Source of the DNA: an uncultured Clostridium sp.
Lineage (GTDB): Bacteria > Bacillota > Clostridia > Lachnospirales > Lachnospiraceae
NCBI GenBank assembly: GCA_958442925.1
Contig: CAUCIO010000037.1
Coordinates: 1-15,771, forward strand
DNA length: 15,771 bases
Direction of reading: 5' to 3'
Below are positions 6,705 to 13,580 of the stretch, in pieces. The position numbers and the translations under genes were made by a program. Within the stretch, counting starts at the first letter, position 1; each line of letters opens with the position of its first letter. The notes beneath the pieces were generated by a model. That model was given only the letters and a program-made list of their open reading frames with translations, was not told the DNA's origin and ran no database searches.

Positions 6705-8585
6705 ATGAAACAAACTAAGACACAGGATGTGCAATCTCGTACTAAATCTCTGGCTGTTATTATATCTACTGTCATTCTGGCTGCCGTGATTATGGTCAGC
6801 CTGTTTGCCGTCTACTTTAACAAAGTCTACACTGCTGTTCTGGAAAAAAATATGGAACAGATTGAATGGACGTCTCACTATGTGACTAAGCTGATCCATA
6901 CTGAAATCCAGCACAGTATCGATACGCTGCAGGCCAGCGAAGAAATTTTTCACCAAAGCAAAAACGTCGGACTGGAAGAGATCCAGCGCAGCCTTCATAA
7001 AATACGGGAAGAGCTCCACTTTGAAAAAATGGGAGTAGTCGGACTGGATGGGACAAGTATGGATGATGCCGGAACGATAGAGCAGATTGAGGATCCCCAG
7101 CTGTTTGAACACATTCTGCGAGGAGAAAATTATACCTCCAATGTTCTGGCCGTCTCTGACAATATGCTGATTGCTGTTCCTCTCTGTCAGGGCGGGCAGA
7201 TTGTCGGAGCGCTGTGGAGCCATTTATCTATTTCCTCTATTTCTCAGAGTATTGAAATGGACAAGGAACTTCACCGGTATTTTCAGATTGTAGATGATAA
7301 TGGCAACTACATCAGCCACTCCGGAAACATCCACTCATTTGCCGAGGATTTGAATATATGGAAGGAGTTGGAACGTTATACCTTTACCGGAGAAGTAACC
7401 TCAGAGAGTATTAAAAAGGATATTTCCGAAGGAAGATCCGGCTATTTTCATTTTACTTATAAAAATCAGGGACGGTATGTTACCTATGAGCCTCTTGGCA
7501 TTAACAACTGGTATGTTTTCTCTGTTGTAGTAGAAAGTTTTTTAAAGGATTATGCAGAAAATATTGAAAGAATTTTTGTATGGCTTCTGACTGGCCTTTC
7601 TGTCTGCGTTATAACTGTGTTTGCTATTATCGGACATTTTATCAGCCGGGTGATGAAAACCATCCACCTGCAGAATCAGGAAATGCAGGTAAAAAACTCC
7701 CTTCTCTCCATGATTTTGAAAAAAACCAACGATATTCCCTTTGAGATTAATCTGGAGCAGAATCTGCTTTTCCTCTACCACCATCAGTTAAATGAGCCAG
7801 ATTTGGATTACCAGATTATCTCAGATTTTACGCCGGATCATCTTCTGGAAGCAGGCATCATCCGGCAGGAGGGCTACCCTTCCTATAAGACCTTCTATGA
7901 AACTGCCATGAGCGGAGGAACAGCGGAACCCATCATACTTGAAATCTGGCTGAACCACAAATGGGACTGCAATAAAGTCCACGCTCTGACTGTGGATCGA
8001 AAGCACATAATCGGATTTTTGGAGGACTACAATGAACAGTTCAAAAGCGAACGCACAATTGAAGAAATCAACCTGAAAAATCAGACTGATCCTCTGACAG
8101 GTTTATACAACCGCAAAACCTTTATCGAAAAAACAGAGGCAGCCCTGCGTCTTCCAGTGTCTCAAGGCGTCAGCGCACTATTTCTTCTGGATCTGGATTA
8201 TTTTAAAGAAGTAAACGATCAGCTGGGGCATATGGCAGGAGATAAGGTTCTGCAGGAAACTGGCCTGATTCTGAAATCCATTATCAGAAGCACAGACCTC
8301 TCCGGCCGCCTGGGAGGAGACGAATTTGTACTGTTCATTCAGAACGCCGCTAATTTCAGCGGTCTGGAACGCTGTGCTGAAAAGCTGGTTTCAGCTCTGA
8401 AACGTACTTTTGAAGAAGATAAGCGTACAGTGACCGTCAGCGCTTCCATTGGAATCGTTCCCGTCAGAGGAGGCGAATCCTTTGCCCAGCTCTATGAAGC
8501 GGCAGACAAAGCCCTCTATGAGGTAAAACGGACACAGAGAAACGGCTATAAATTTGCCGGCTCTCTGTCTACATCTTCTCCATAA
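6705..8585 (+). CDS. Membrane-bound diguanylate cyclase with extracytoplasmic sensor domain
   Basis: A 626-residue enzyme predicted to make cyclic di-GMP from two GTP. In order: a short cytoplasmic start, membrane helix 1 (about 16-37), an extracytoplasmic region of about 250 residues with Cache-like features (about 40-285; for example NMLIAVPLCQGGQIVGALWS and SGYFHFTYKNQGRYVTYEPL), membrane helix 2 (about 290-312), a PAS-like linker (about 330-450) and a C-terminal GGDEF domain. The domain begins DPLTGLYNRKTF, a standard GGDEF entry motif. The active site is intact GGDEF at 537-541, and RSTD (528-531) sits exactly five residues before it, which is the known product-inhibition I-site. AGGAGG lies 11 bases before the ATG. 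The protein is monocistronic; a convergent terminator follows. It probably links a small extracellular ligand to c-di-GMP output; the ligand is unknown. Confidence 0.93.
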   Translation: MKQTKTQDVQSRTKSLAVIISTVILAAVIMVSLFAVYFNKVYTAVLEKNMEQIEWTSHYVTKLIHTEIQHSIDTLQASEEIFHQSKNVGLEEIQRSLHKIREELHFEKMGVVGLDGTSMDDAGTIEQIEDPQLFEHILRGENYTSNVLAVSDNMLIAVPLCQGGQIVGALWSHLSISSISQSIEMDKELHRYFQIVDDNGNYISHSGNIHSFAEDLNIWKELERYTFTGEVTSESIKKDISEGRSGYFHFTYKNQGRYVTYEPLGINNWYVFSVVVESFLKDYAENIERIFVWLLTGLSVCVITVFAIIGHFISRVMKTIHLQNQEMQVKNSLLSMILKKTNDIPFEINLEQNLLFLYHHQLNEPDLDYQIISDFTPDHLLEAGIIRQEGYPSYKTFYETAMSGGTAEPIILEIWLNHKWDCNKVHALTVDRKHIIGFLEDYNEQFKSERTIEEINLKNQTDPLTGLYNRKTFIEKTEAALRLPVSQGVSALFLLDLDYFKEVNDQLGHMAGDKVLQETGLILKSIIRSTDLSGRLGGDEFVLFIQNAANFSGLERCAEKLVSALKRTFEEDKRTVTVSASIGIVPVRGGESFAQLYEAADKALYEVKRTQRNGYKFAGSLSTSSP

Positions 8586-8607
8586 ACCAGATAAAAAAGT
8601 CAGAAAA

Positions 8608-8635
8608 CGGCAGGGAGCCTGTCCTCTCCCTGCCG
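8608..8635. terminator. Intrinsic terminator between convergent GGDEF and ABC genes
   Basis: A perfect 10-base stem, CGGCAGGGAG (8608-8617) and CTCCCTGCCG (8626-8635), has an 8-base loop. On the minus strand it is followed by TTTTCTGACTTTTTT, so it is best suited to end the ABC operon, and may also stop the GGDEF transcript. Confidence 0.8.
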
Positions 8636-8654
8636 CAGAATTTCATTTCTAAAA

Positions 8655-9476
8655 TCATTCAAGATTCAGCTTGCGATCCAGCACGTATCCTGTTCCAAAC
8701 ATCAGAATTACCAGGCTGACAACCTGAACAGCCAGCATTCCAAGTCCCACCATGTGCAGGCGCATTGTCATCTCTTCTGTTGTCTCTGCAAAATCCATCA
8801 GATTCATTCCACTTCCCATCAGAAGCATTGCCACAAGGTTCATCACTGTGCTCACTACCATGAACCAGAAGACAGACCAGATTACCTTGTGATTTCTGGA
8901 CAGCTGCCCCAGGGCCATGGAAAAATACAGCTCATAGATAGAAGCAAACGCCGCTGCTGCAAGCCCTGCCAGTATTTCCAGCGCAAATAATGCCAAATAT
9001 GCAAAAGCAGCAGAATCCGCCTTATATCCTTCTGCCAGAAAAGCCCACATCAGAATTGGGAGCTCGTAAAGCGTTCTGAAGAAGTCGAGGCCGCCGAACA
9101 GTCCCATAGAAAAAATCCCTACTATCGCAGACAAAACCGTGACGGCAAAAGAGACACAGGCCTTGGAAAAAATCAATTTCCATGTTTTTACCGGAAGGGT
9201 GAACATGAGATATCCTTCCTGTCTCAGCAGCCCCTTGTAAAAACGCTGGATAATCATCACTGCCGTAAATACTCCCATAACGGCCAGAATCAACATATAA
9301 AGCGTCAGAGCCACGATCTGCATTGTAGAAAACAGCGACGAACGTTCCATCCATACGCCCAGAATACTCTGAAACAGAAATCCATTCACTGCCGCCAGAA
9401 CCAGCGTAGCTCCATAAATCGGGAGCATGGTCTTCATCATGGCCTTCCATTCATATTTTAAAAGCTTTCCAAACAT
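8655..9476 (-). CDS. ABC transporter membrane subunit (ABC-2 type)
   Basis: A 273-residue protein with about six hydrophobic segments, starting MFGKLLKYEWKAMMKTMLPIYG, the usual opening of membrane subunits encoded beside YtrA-type GntR regulators. A cytoplasmic loop after the second membrane segment (IQRFYKGLLRQEGYLMFTLP) is typical of these permeases and is where the ATPase would dock. It lies 18 bases downstream of the ATPase gene and is the last gene of a three-gene operon (regulator, ATPase, permease). Related systems respond to cell-envelope-active compounds; the substrate here is not known. It lacks the large extracellular domain of BceB-type permeases. Assignment rests on topology and gene order more than on sequence motifs. 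Confidence 0.8.
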   Translation of the reverse strand: MFGKLLKYEWKAMMKTMLPIYGATLVLAAVNGFLFQSILGVWMERSSLFSTMQIVALTLYMLILAVMGVFTAVMIIQRFYKGLLRQEGYLMFTLPVKTWKLIFSKACVSFAVTVLSAIVGIFSMGLFGGLDFFRTLYELPILMWAFLAEGYKADSAAFAYLALFALEILAGLAAAAFASIYELYFSMALGQLSRNHKVIWSVFWFMVVSTVMNLVAMLLMGSGMNLMDFAETTEEMTMRLHMVGLGMLAVQVVSLVILMFGTGYVLDRKLNLE

Positions 9477-9494
9477 AGTACTGCCTTCCTTTCC

Positions 9495-10226
9495 TTATCT
9501 GATCCACCCATCCGATCCGGTTCCGTGTACGGCAAAGATCTCCCGGAACAGATGATCCACTGACTTTCCTTCTGTCTCCCTTATTTCGTCTACGCTGCTG
9601 TGGCGAACCAGACGGCCTTCCTTCAGAAAAACAGCCTCATCCAATACCTTCTCCACATCTGCAATCAGGTGGGTGGAGATTATAACTGACGCGTCCTCTG
9701 AATAATTGGTCAGAATCGTCTGCAGAATGTACTCTCTGGCCGCCGGATCTACGCCTCCGATAGGTTCGTCTAAAAGATACAGCCTGGCATTCCGGCTCAT
9801 CACCAAAATCAGCTGAACCTTCTCCTTATTCCCCTTTGAGAGGGTCTTCATCCTGGATTTTTCGGAAATATTCAGATCCGCCAGCATGGCTGCTGCCTTC
9901 TGCCTGTCAAAGTCCTTATAAAAATCCGAAAACATATTCAAAAGATCCGACACCCGCATCCAGTCGGCAAAGTACGTCTGATCCGGCAGATAGGAAACGA
10001 TAGACTTTGTCTCGATGCCAGGAAGGTTTCCGTCTATTTCCAGCCACCCCTCCTCCGGCTTCAGCAGACCATTAGCCAGTTTCATAAGAGTTGTCTTACC
10101 GGATCCGTTCGGCCCTAACAGACCGATAATTTTCCCGCTTTCTATAGTAAGATCCACATCTTTCAGGGCATATCTGGATCCAAATTTCTTACCCAGCCCT
10201 TTGCAAACTAAAATCTCTTTGCTCAT
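9495..10226 (-). CDS. ABC transporter ATP-binding protein
   Basis: A 243-residue nucleotide-binding subunit that powers the membrane protein encoded next to it. Visible are Walker A GPNGSGKT (38-45), the Q-loop region SYLPDQT (78-84), Walker B LYLLDEP (149-155) with catalytic Glu 154, D-loop GGVD (157-160) and the switch His in IISTH (186). The signature motif reads LSKGN (129-133) instead of the usual LSGGQ, a variant I have seen in ABC-2 type export ATPases of Firmicutes, so it need not mean loss of function. Its ATG overlaps the stop of the GntR gene by four bases (ATGA), which implies translational coupling. The C-terminal 40 residues after the H-loop are a short regulatory tail. Confidence 0.95.
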   Translation of the reverse strand: MSKEILVCKGLGKKFGSRYALKDVDLTIESGKIIGLLGPNGSGKTTLMKLANGLLKPEEGWLEIDGNLPGIETKSIVSYLPDQTYFADWMRVSDLLNMFSDFYKDFDRQKAAAMLADLNISEKSRMKTLSKGNKEKVQLILVMSRNARLYLLDEPIGGVDPAAREYILQTILTNYSEDASVIISTHLIADVEKVLDEAVFLKEGRLVRHSSVDEIRETEGKSVDHLFREIFAVHGTGSDGWIR

Positions 10227-10606
10227 ACTGTCCCATCCTCCTTCATGGCATCAAATACTTCCTCTAATACTCTCTTAATCTCTTCTCTCGTATATCCTAG
10301 GCTTCCCATCTGCTCTAAAAAGCGGATAGCCTGCTCTCTGGCCTGTCCATTTCTCACTTTTTTAATCATCTCCATGTCCTGCGTCACGCACCTTCCTGCT
10401 GTCCTGTTTGTAATAATCAGCCCCTGGCTTTCCAAATCGGCCATAGCCCTCTGCATGGTATTGGGGTTCACCCCAGCCTGGGCTGCAAATTCCCGGACTG
10501 AGGGGAGCCGCTCCCCAGGCCCGTAGGTTCCCGCTGCAATCTGGGCGGAAAGCTGTTCCGACAGCTGCATCCAGATAGGCCTGTCATCTGTAATTTTCCA
10601 TTCCAT
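10223..10606 (-). CDS. GntR family transcriptional regulator (YtrA type)
   Basis: A 127-residue regulator. An N-terminal winged helix-turn-helix (about 9-76) carries YGPGERLPSVREFAAQAGVNPNTMQRAMADLESQGLI-type sequence, diagnostic of GntR proteins. The short C-terminal tail of about 50 residues, mostly helical (EQAIRFLEQMGSLGYTREEI), is too small for a ligand-binding domain. This is the YtrA subfamily layout, in which the regulator is encoded with and represses an ABC exporter operon. It is the first gene of the operon and its stop overlaps the ATPase start. An inverted repeat sits on its own promoter, so autorepression is the expected mode. Confidence 0.93.
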   Translation of the reverse strand: MEWKITDDRPIWMQLSEQLSAQIAAGTYGPGERLPSVREFAAQAGVNPNTMQRAMADLESQGLIITNRTAGRCVTQDMEMIKKVRNGQAREQAIRFLEQMGSLGYTREEIKRVLEEVFDAMKEDGTV

Positions 10607-10671
10607 TCCTTCACCTCATTTTCATTCTGAGTGCAGATCCTTTTCGTTCACTGTCTCCAATTATCTGTATT

Positions 10672-10711
10672 ACTGTATTGTTGTATTAATTGCTTAATAC
10701 AGTTATACAAC
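10672..10711. promoter_or_regulatory. Candidate operator of the GntR regulator
   Basis: TGTATTAA (10682-10689) and TTAATACA (10694-10701) form a perfect 8+4+8 inverted repeat directly downstream of the -10. Two further pairs overlap it: ACTGTATT (10672-10679) with AATACAGT (10696-10703), and GTTGTAT (10680-10686) with ATACAAC (10705-10711). Together they cover the -10 and the transcription start. Binding by the GntR protein is inferred from position. Confidence 0.6.
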
Positions 10712-10730
10712 AAAAAAAGCCGGCTGTCAA
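10702..10730 (-). promoter_or_regulatory. Promoter of the GntR-ABC operon
   Basis: On the minus strand, a consensus TTGACA (10730-10725), a 17-base spacer and TATAAC (10707-10702). This is among the strongest promoters in the window, as expected for one that must be held down by a repressor. Confidence 0.75.
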
Positions 10731-10789
10731 CCGGATTATTAAAAAATACTGTACTGCGGCAAACCTCATTTTATCTGCCAGGACAAAAT

Positions 10790-10855
10790 CAGGAAAGGGA
10801 AAAATTTCCCTGTACACGCTCCATCGCATATACTGAAAAACTTCTCCCTTTCCTG
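10790..10855 (-). terminator. Possible terminator after deoC
   Basis: CAGGAAAGGGA (10790-10800) and TCCCTTTCCTG (10845-10855) form a perfect 11-base inverted repeat around a 44-base interior. A competing smaller hairpin is AGGGAAA (10796-10802) with TTTCCCT (10805-10811). On the minus strand the repeat ends in ATTTTG, a short T run. The long interior makes it an unusual terminator. Confidence 0.4.
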
Positions 10856-10873
10856 TTCACTGTCTCTTCCTGA

Positions 10874-11524
10874 TTAGTTTGCCTCCAGCAGCTTGATCAG
10901 ACGGCTGGTTCCCAGACGGTCTGCCCCCAGCTCAATAAACTGTTCTGCGTCTGATACACTGGCAATTCCGCCTGCCGCCTTTACCTTCACTTCACTTCCC
11001 ACATGCTTTCTCATAAGAGCCACATCGTCAAAAGTAGCTCCTCCTGTGGAAAATCCTGTAGAAGTCTTAATATACTCGGCTCCTGACTCTGTGACAACGC
11101 GGCACAGCTCCACCTTCTCCTCCTCTGTCAGAAGGCAGGTTTCAATAATAACCTTTAACAGCTTTCCATGGCAGGCTGCCTTTACAGCCTTAATCTCTGC
11201 CAGAACGCCGTCAAAATCTTTCTCTTTGACCATGCCCACGTTAATGACCATATCAATCTCGTCGGCTCCGTTTTTCACTGCATCCTCTGTCTCAAAGACC
11301 TTGACTGCTGTAGTCATGTAGCCATTCGGAAATCCAATAACTGTGCAGATGGCAAGCTTTTCACCCACATACTCTTTTGCTCTCTTTACAAAGCTGGGAG
11401 GAATACATACAGATGCTGTTCCGTATTCCATACCCTCGTCGCAAAGAACCTTAATCTGCTCCCAGGTAGCTGTCTGCTGAAGCAGAGTGTGATCTAATCT
11501 CTTTAAAATTTCCTGCTTTTCCAT
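10874..11524 (-). CDS. deoC: Deoxyribose-phosphate aldolase
   Basis: A 216-residue cytosolic class I aldolase that splits 2-deoxyribose 5-phosphate into acetaldehyde and glyceraldehyde 3-phosphate, the last step of deoxynucleoside catabolism. The Schiff-base lysine is in YIKTSTGFS (K153). The supporting catalytic residues are the Asp in ADEIDMVINVG (D91) and the second lysine in VKVKAAGGI (K182). The C-terminal phosphate-binding region reads GADRLGTSRL. Length matches the short bacterial form. The start has AGGAG six bases upstream. It lies 12 bases downstream of deoB and ends the operon. Confidence 0.98.
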   Translation of the reverse strand: MEKQEILKRLDHTLLQQTATWEQIKVLCDEGMEYGTASVCIPPSFVKRAKEYVGEKLAICTVIGFPNGYMTTAVKVFETEDAVKNGADEIDMVINVGMVKEKDFDGVLAEIKAVKAACHGKLLKVIIETCLLTEEEKVELCRVVTESGAEYIKTSTGFSTGGATFDDVALMRKHVGSEVKVKAAGGIASVSDAEQFIELGADRLGTSRLIKLLEAN

Positions 11525-11536
11525 GTTCTTCTCCTG

Positions 11537-12739
11537 TTATTTTTCAATTTCTTCCAGTCTGGAAGATCCAATTGTTCCCTCTGGCATGGCTACGCCGAAA
11601 TTGTCTGCAATGGTAGCTCCGATTACCGCAAAAGTATCATTTTCCTCCATCTCACCGCCGCAGGTCATGGATGGAGACCAGGCGATAAACGGAACCTTTT
11701 CTCTGGTGTGGTCGGTTCCCGTATAGGTGGGATCATTGCCATGATCTGCCGTTAAAATCAGCAGATCGTCATCCCTCAGAAGGGGGATCAGCTCCCCCAG
11801 TTTCTCATCGAACTTCTCCAGTTCCTCTGCATAACCCTTTACATCTCTTCTGTGGCCCCACAGAGCGTCAAAATCCACCAGGTTTACAAAGCAGAGTCCT
11901 GTAAAGTCTCTGCCTGCAATCTCGATAGTCTGCTCCATACCGTGAACAGAGCTTTTAGACTTGTTAGACTCTGTCAGACCCTCTCCGTCGAAAATATCAA
12001 AAATCTTTCCAACTGAGATCACATCATAGCCAGCGTCCTTCATGGCATTTAACGCCGTCTGGCCATAAGGCTTTAAGGCATAGTCGTGGCGGTTGGCTGT
12101 GCGCTTAAACTCGCCCTTCTTCCTGCCCACATAAGGCCTTGCAATGACGCGGCCCACTTTCCACTCATCTCTCATAGTCAGCTCTCTGGCAATCTCACAG
12201 TAATGGTACAGGGTTTCCAGGCCCATGGTCTCCTCATTTCCGCAGATCTGAAGCACCGAGTCTGCTGATGTGTAGACAATCAGATGGCCTGTGGCAATCT
12301 CCTCCTCTGCCAGCTCGTCTAGAATTTCCGTTCCGCTGGCGCTTTTATTTCCAATAATGGTTCTGCCTGTTCTCTTCTCCAGCTCATCGATCAGTTCCTT
12401 TGGAAAACCTGTATCTGTGAAGGTCTGAAACGGTTTGGTAATATGAAGTCCCATCATCTCCCAATGGCCGGTCATGGTGTCCTTTCCGCAGCTTCTCTCC
12501 CTCATTTTCATGTATTTTCCCAGCGGACGTTCCACCGGCTCATTCTGCTTCATGGGATGGAGATTGGCCATACCCAGCTTTCTGAGATTGGGAATCTCAA
12601 GGTGCTCCGCCTTCTCTGCGATATGTCCCAGAGTATCTACTCCCACATCTCCGTACTGAGCGGAATCCTCCATAGCTCCCACTCCCAGAGAATCTAACAC
12701 AATTGTAAACACACGCTTATATTTCTTATACTGTCCCAT
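11537..12739 (-). CDS. deoB: Phosphopentomutase
   Basis: A 400-residue manganese-dependent enzyme of the alkaline phosphatase superfamily that converts (deoxy)ribose 1-phosphate to the 5-phosphate. Metal and catalytic motifs are all present: FTIVLDSLGVGAM with D16, the phosphorylated-threonine motif KDTMTGHWE (86-94), NLVDFD (about 286-291), LTADHGND (329-336) and TGTDHTRE (340-347). Length is normal for the family. It sits 23 bases after udp and 12 before deoC, so it takes the pentose 1-phosphate released by the phosphorylase and passes it to the aldolase. The ribosome-binding site AGGGAGG is about 11 bases before the ATG. Confidence 0.98.
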   Translation of the reverse strand: MGQYKKYKRVFTIVLDSLGVGAMEDSAQYGDVGVDTLGHIAEKAEHLEIPNLRKLGMANLHPMKQNEPVERPLGKYMKMRERSCGKDTMTGHWEMMGLHITKPFQTFTDTGFPKELIDELEKRTGRTIIGNKSASGTEILDELAEEEIATGHLIVYTSADSVLQICGNEETMGLETLYHYCEIARELTMRDEWKVGRVIARPYVGRKKGEFKRTANRHDYALKPYGQTALNAMKDAGYDVISVGKIFDIFDGEGLTESNKSKSSVHGMEQTIEIAGRDFTGLCFVNLVDFDALWGHRRDVKGYAEELEKFDEKLGELIPLLRDDDLLILTADHGNDPTYTGTDHTREKVPFIAWSPSMTCGGEMEENDTFAVIGATIADNFGVAMPEGTIGSSRLEEIEK

Positions 12740-12762
12740 TTTAATTACTGCCTCCCTGTTAT

Positions 12763-13542
12763 CTATTTCTTCCTGTCAGCCTGAATCAGGCTGCGGATTG
12801 CCTCCACTGCCACACGGATGGGCGCTTCTGTGTCATGGCAGATATTGTTTTCCATCCCCAGTTTCTCCCGCTCCTGGTTGCCCACCACCAGGAAGTTAGA
12901 GCCGCATCGCACACCCAGGTGAGCCGCTACGATAAACAGGGCAGCTGACTCCATCTCTGAAGCCTTACAGCCCAGACGCTTCCATGCCTCCCATTTATTT
13001 AACAGCTCATAGCTGACTGGCATCCGTTCCGGATCATGCTGTCCATAAAAGGCATCCTTACACTGAACGACTCCCGTGTGATAAGGCAGATTCAGCTTTT
13101 TCGCCGCTGCTGCCAGGGCGTTGGCCACTTCCAGATCCGCCACAGCCGGGAACTCAATAGGCGCGTATTCCCTGCTGGTTCCCTCCATGCGGATGGCGCC
13201 TGTGGCGATGACGATGTCTCCTCCTTTTACATCCAAATCAATTCCTCCGCAGGTTCCTACCCGGACAAAGGTGTCAGCTCCGCACTGAACCAGCTCCTCC
13301 ATGGCAATCGAAGCAGAAGGACCGCCGATTCCGGTAGAGGTAACGCTTACCTTCTCCCCGTCAAGGGTTCCTGTGTAAGTCACATACTCTCTGCTGTCAG
13401 CTACCAGCACCGGATCATCGAAAAACTGGGCAATCTTCTGACACCGTTTTGGATCTCCCGGAAGGATCACGTACCGCCCCACATCTCCTTTTCTAATCTG
13501 CAAATGATACATTAAACCGACTTCACCTGAATAATTCTGCAT
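12763..13542 (-). CDS. udp: Uridine phosphorylase
   Basis: A 259-residue NP-I family nucleoside phosphorylase that cleaves uridine (and often deoxyuridine) with phosphate to uracil and pentose 1-phosphate. Phosphate-binding residues appear in LPGDPKR (27-33) and VRVGTCGG (93-100); the glycine-rich GIGGPS is at 71-76; EMESAA (196-201) holds the ribose-binding Glu. Segment DAFYGQHDPER (163-173) corresponds to the uracil-recognition loop of E. coli Udp (FYPGQER), with an insertion between the Gln and Arg. That loop favours uridine over purine nucleosides, although purine nucleoside phosphorylase activity cannot be excluded. An AAAGGAG ribosome-binding site precedes the first ATG; an in-frame ATG at codon 11 has none as good. 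Confidence 0.92.
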   Translation of the reverse strand: MQNYSGEVGLMYHLQIRKGDVGRYVILPGDPKRCQKIAQFFDDPVLVADSREYVTYTGTLDGEKVSVTSTGIGGPSASIAMEELVQCGADTFVRVGTCGGIDLDVKGGDIVIATGAIRMEGTSREYAPIEFPAVADLEVANALAAAAKKLNLPYHTGVVQCKDAFYGQHDPERMPVSYELLNKWEAWKRLGCKASEMESAALFIVAAHLGVRCGSNFLVVGNQEREKLGMENNICHDTEAPIRVAVEAIRSLIQADRKK

Positions 13543-13580
13543 ATGCTTCTCCTTTCGATTTCCCTATTGTATCTGAAAAC

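Noticed and set aside
6654..7223. 189-codon open frame on the minus strand over the start of the GGDEF gene
   Set aside because: It lies antisense to a clearly real gene with intact motifs and its translation is rich in Phe, His and Ser with no recognisable domain; a shadow frame.
10631..10873. 80-codon plus-strand open frame between the GntR and deoC genes
   Set aside because: It runs through the GntR promoter and operator, lacks a ribosome-binding site and gives a low-complexity product.
13036..13515. 159-codon plus-strand open frame opposite udp
   Set aside because: Antisense to uridine phosphorylase, no ribosome-binding site or domain; shadow of the coding strand.
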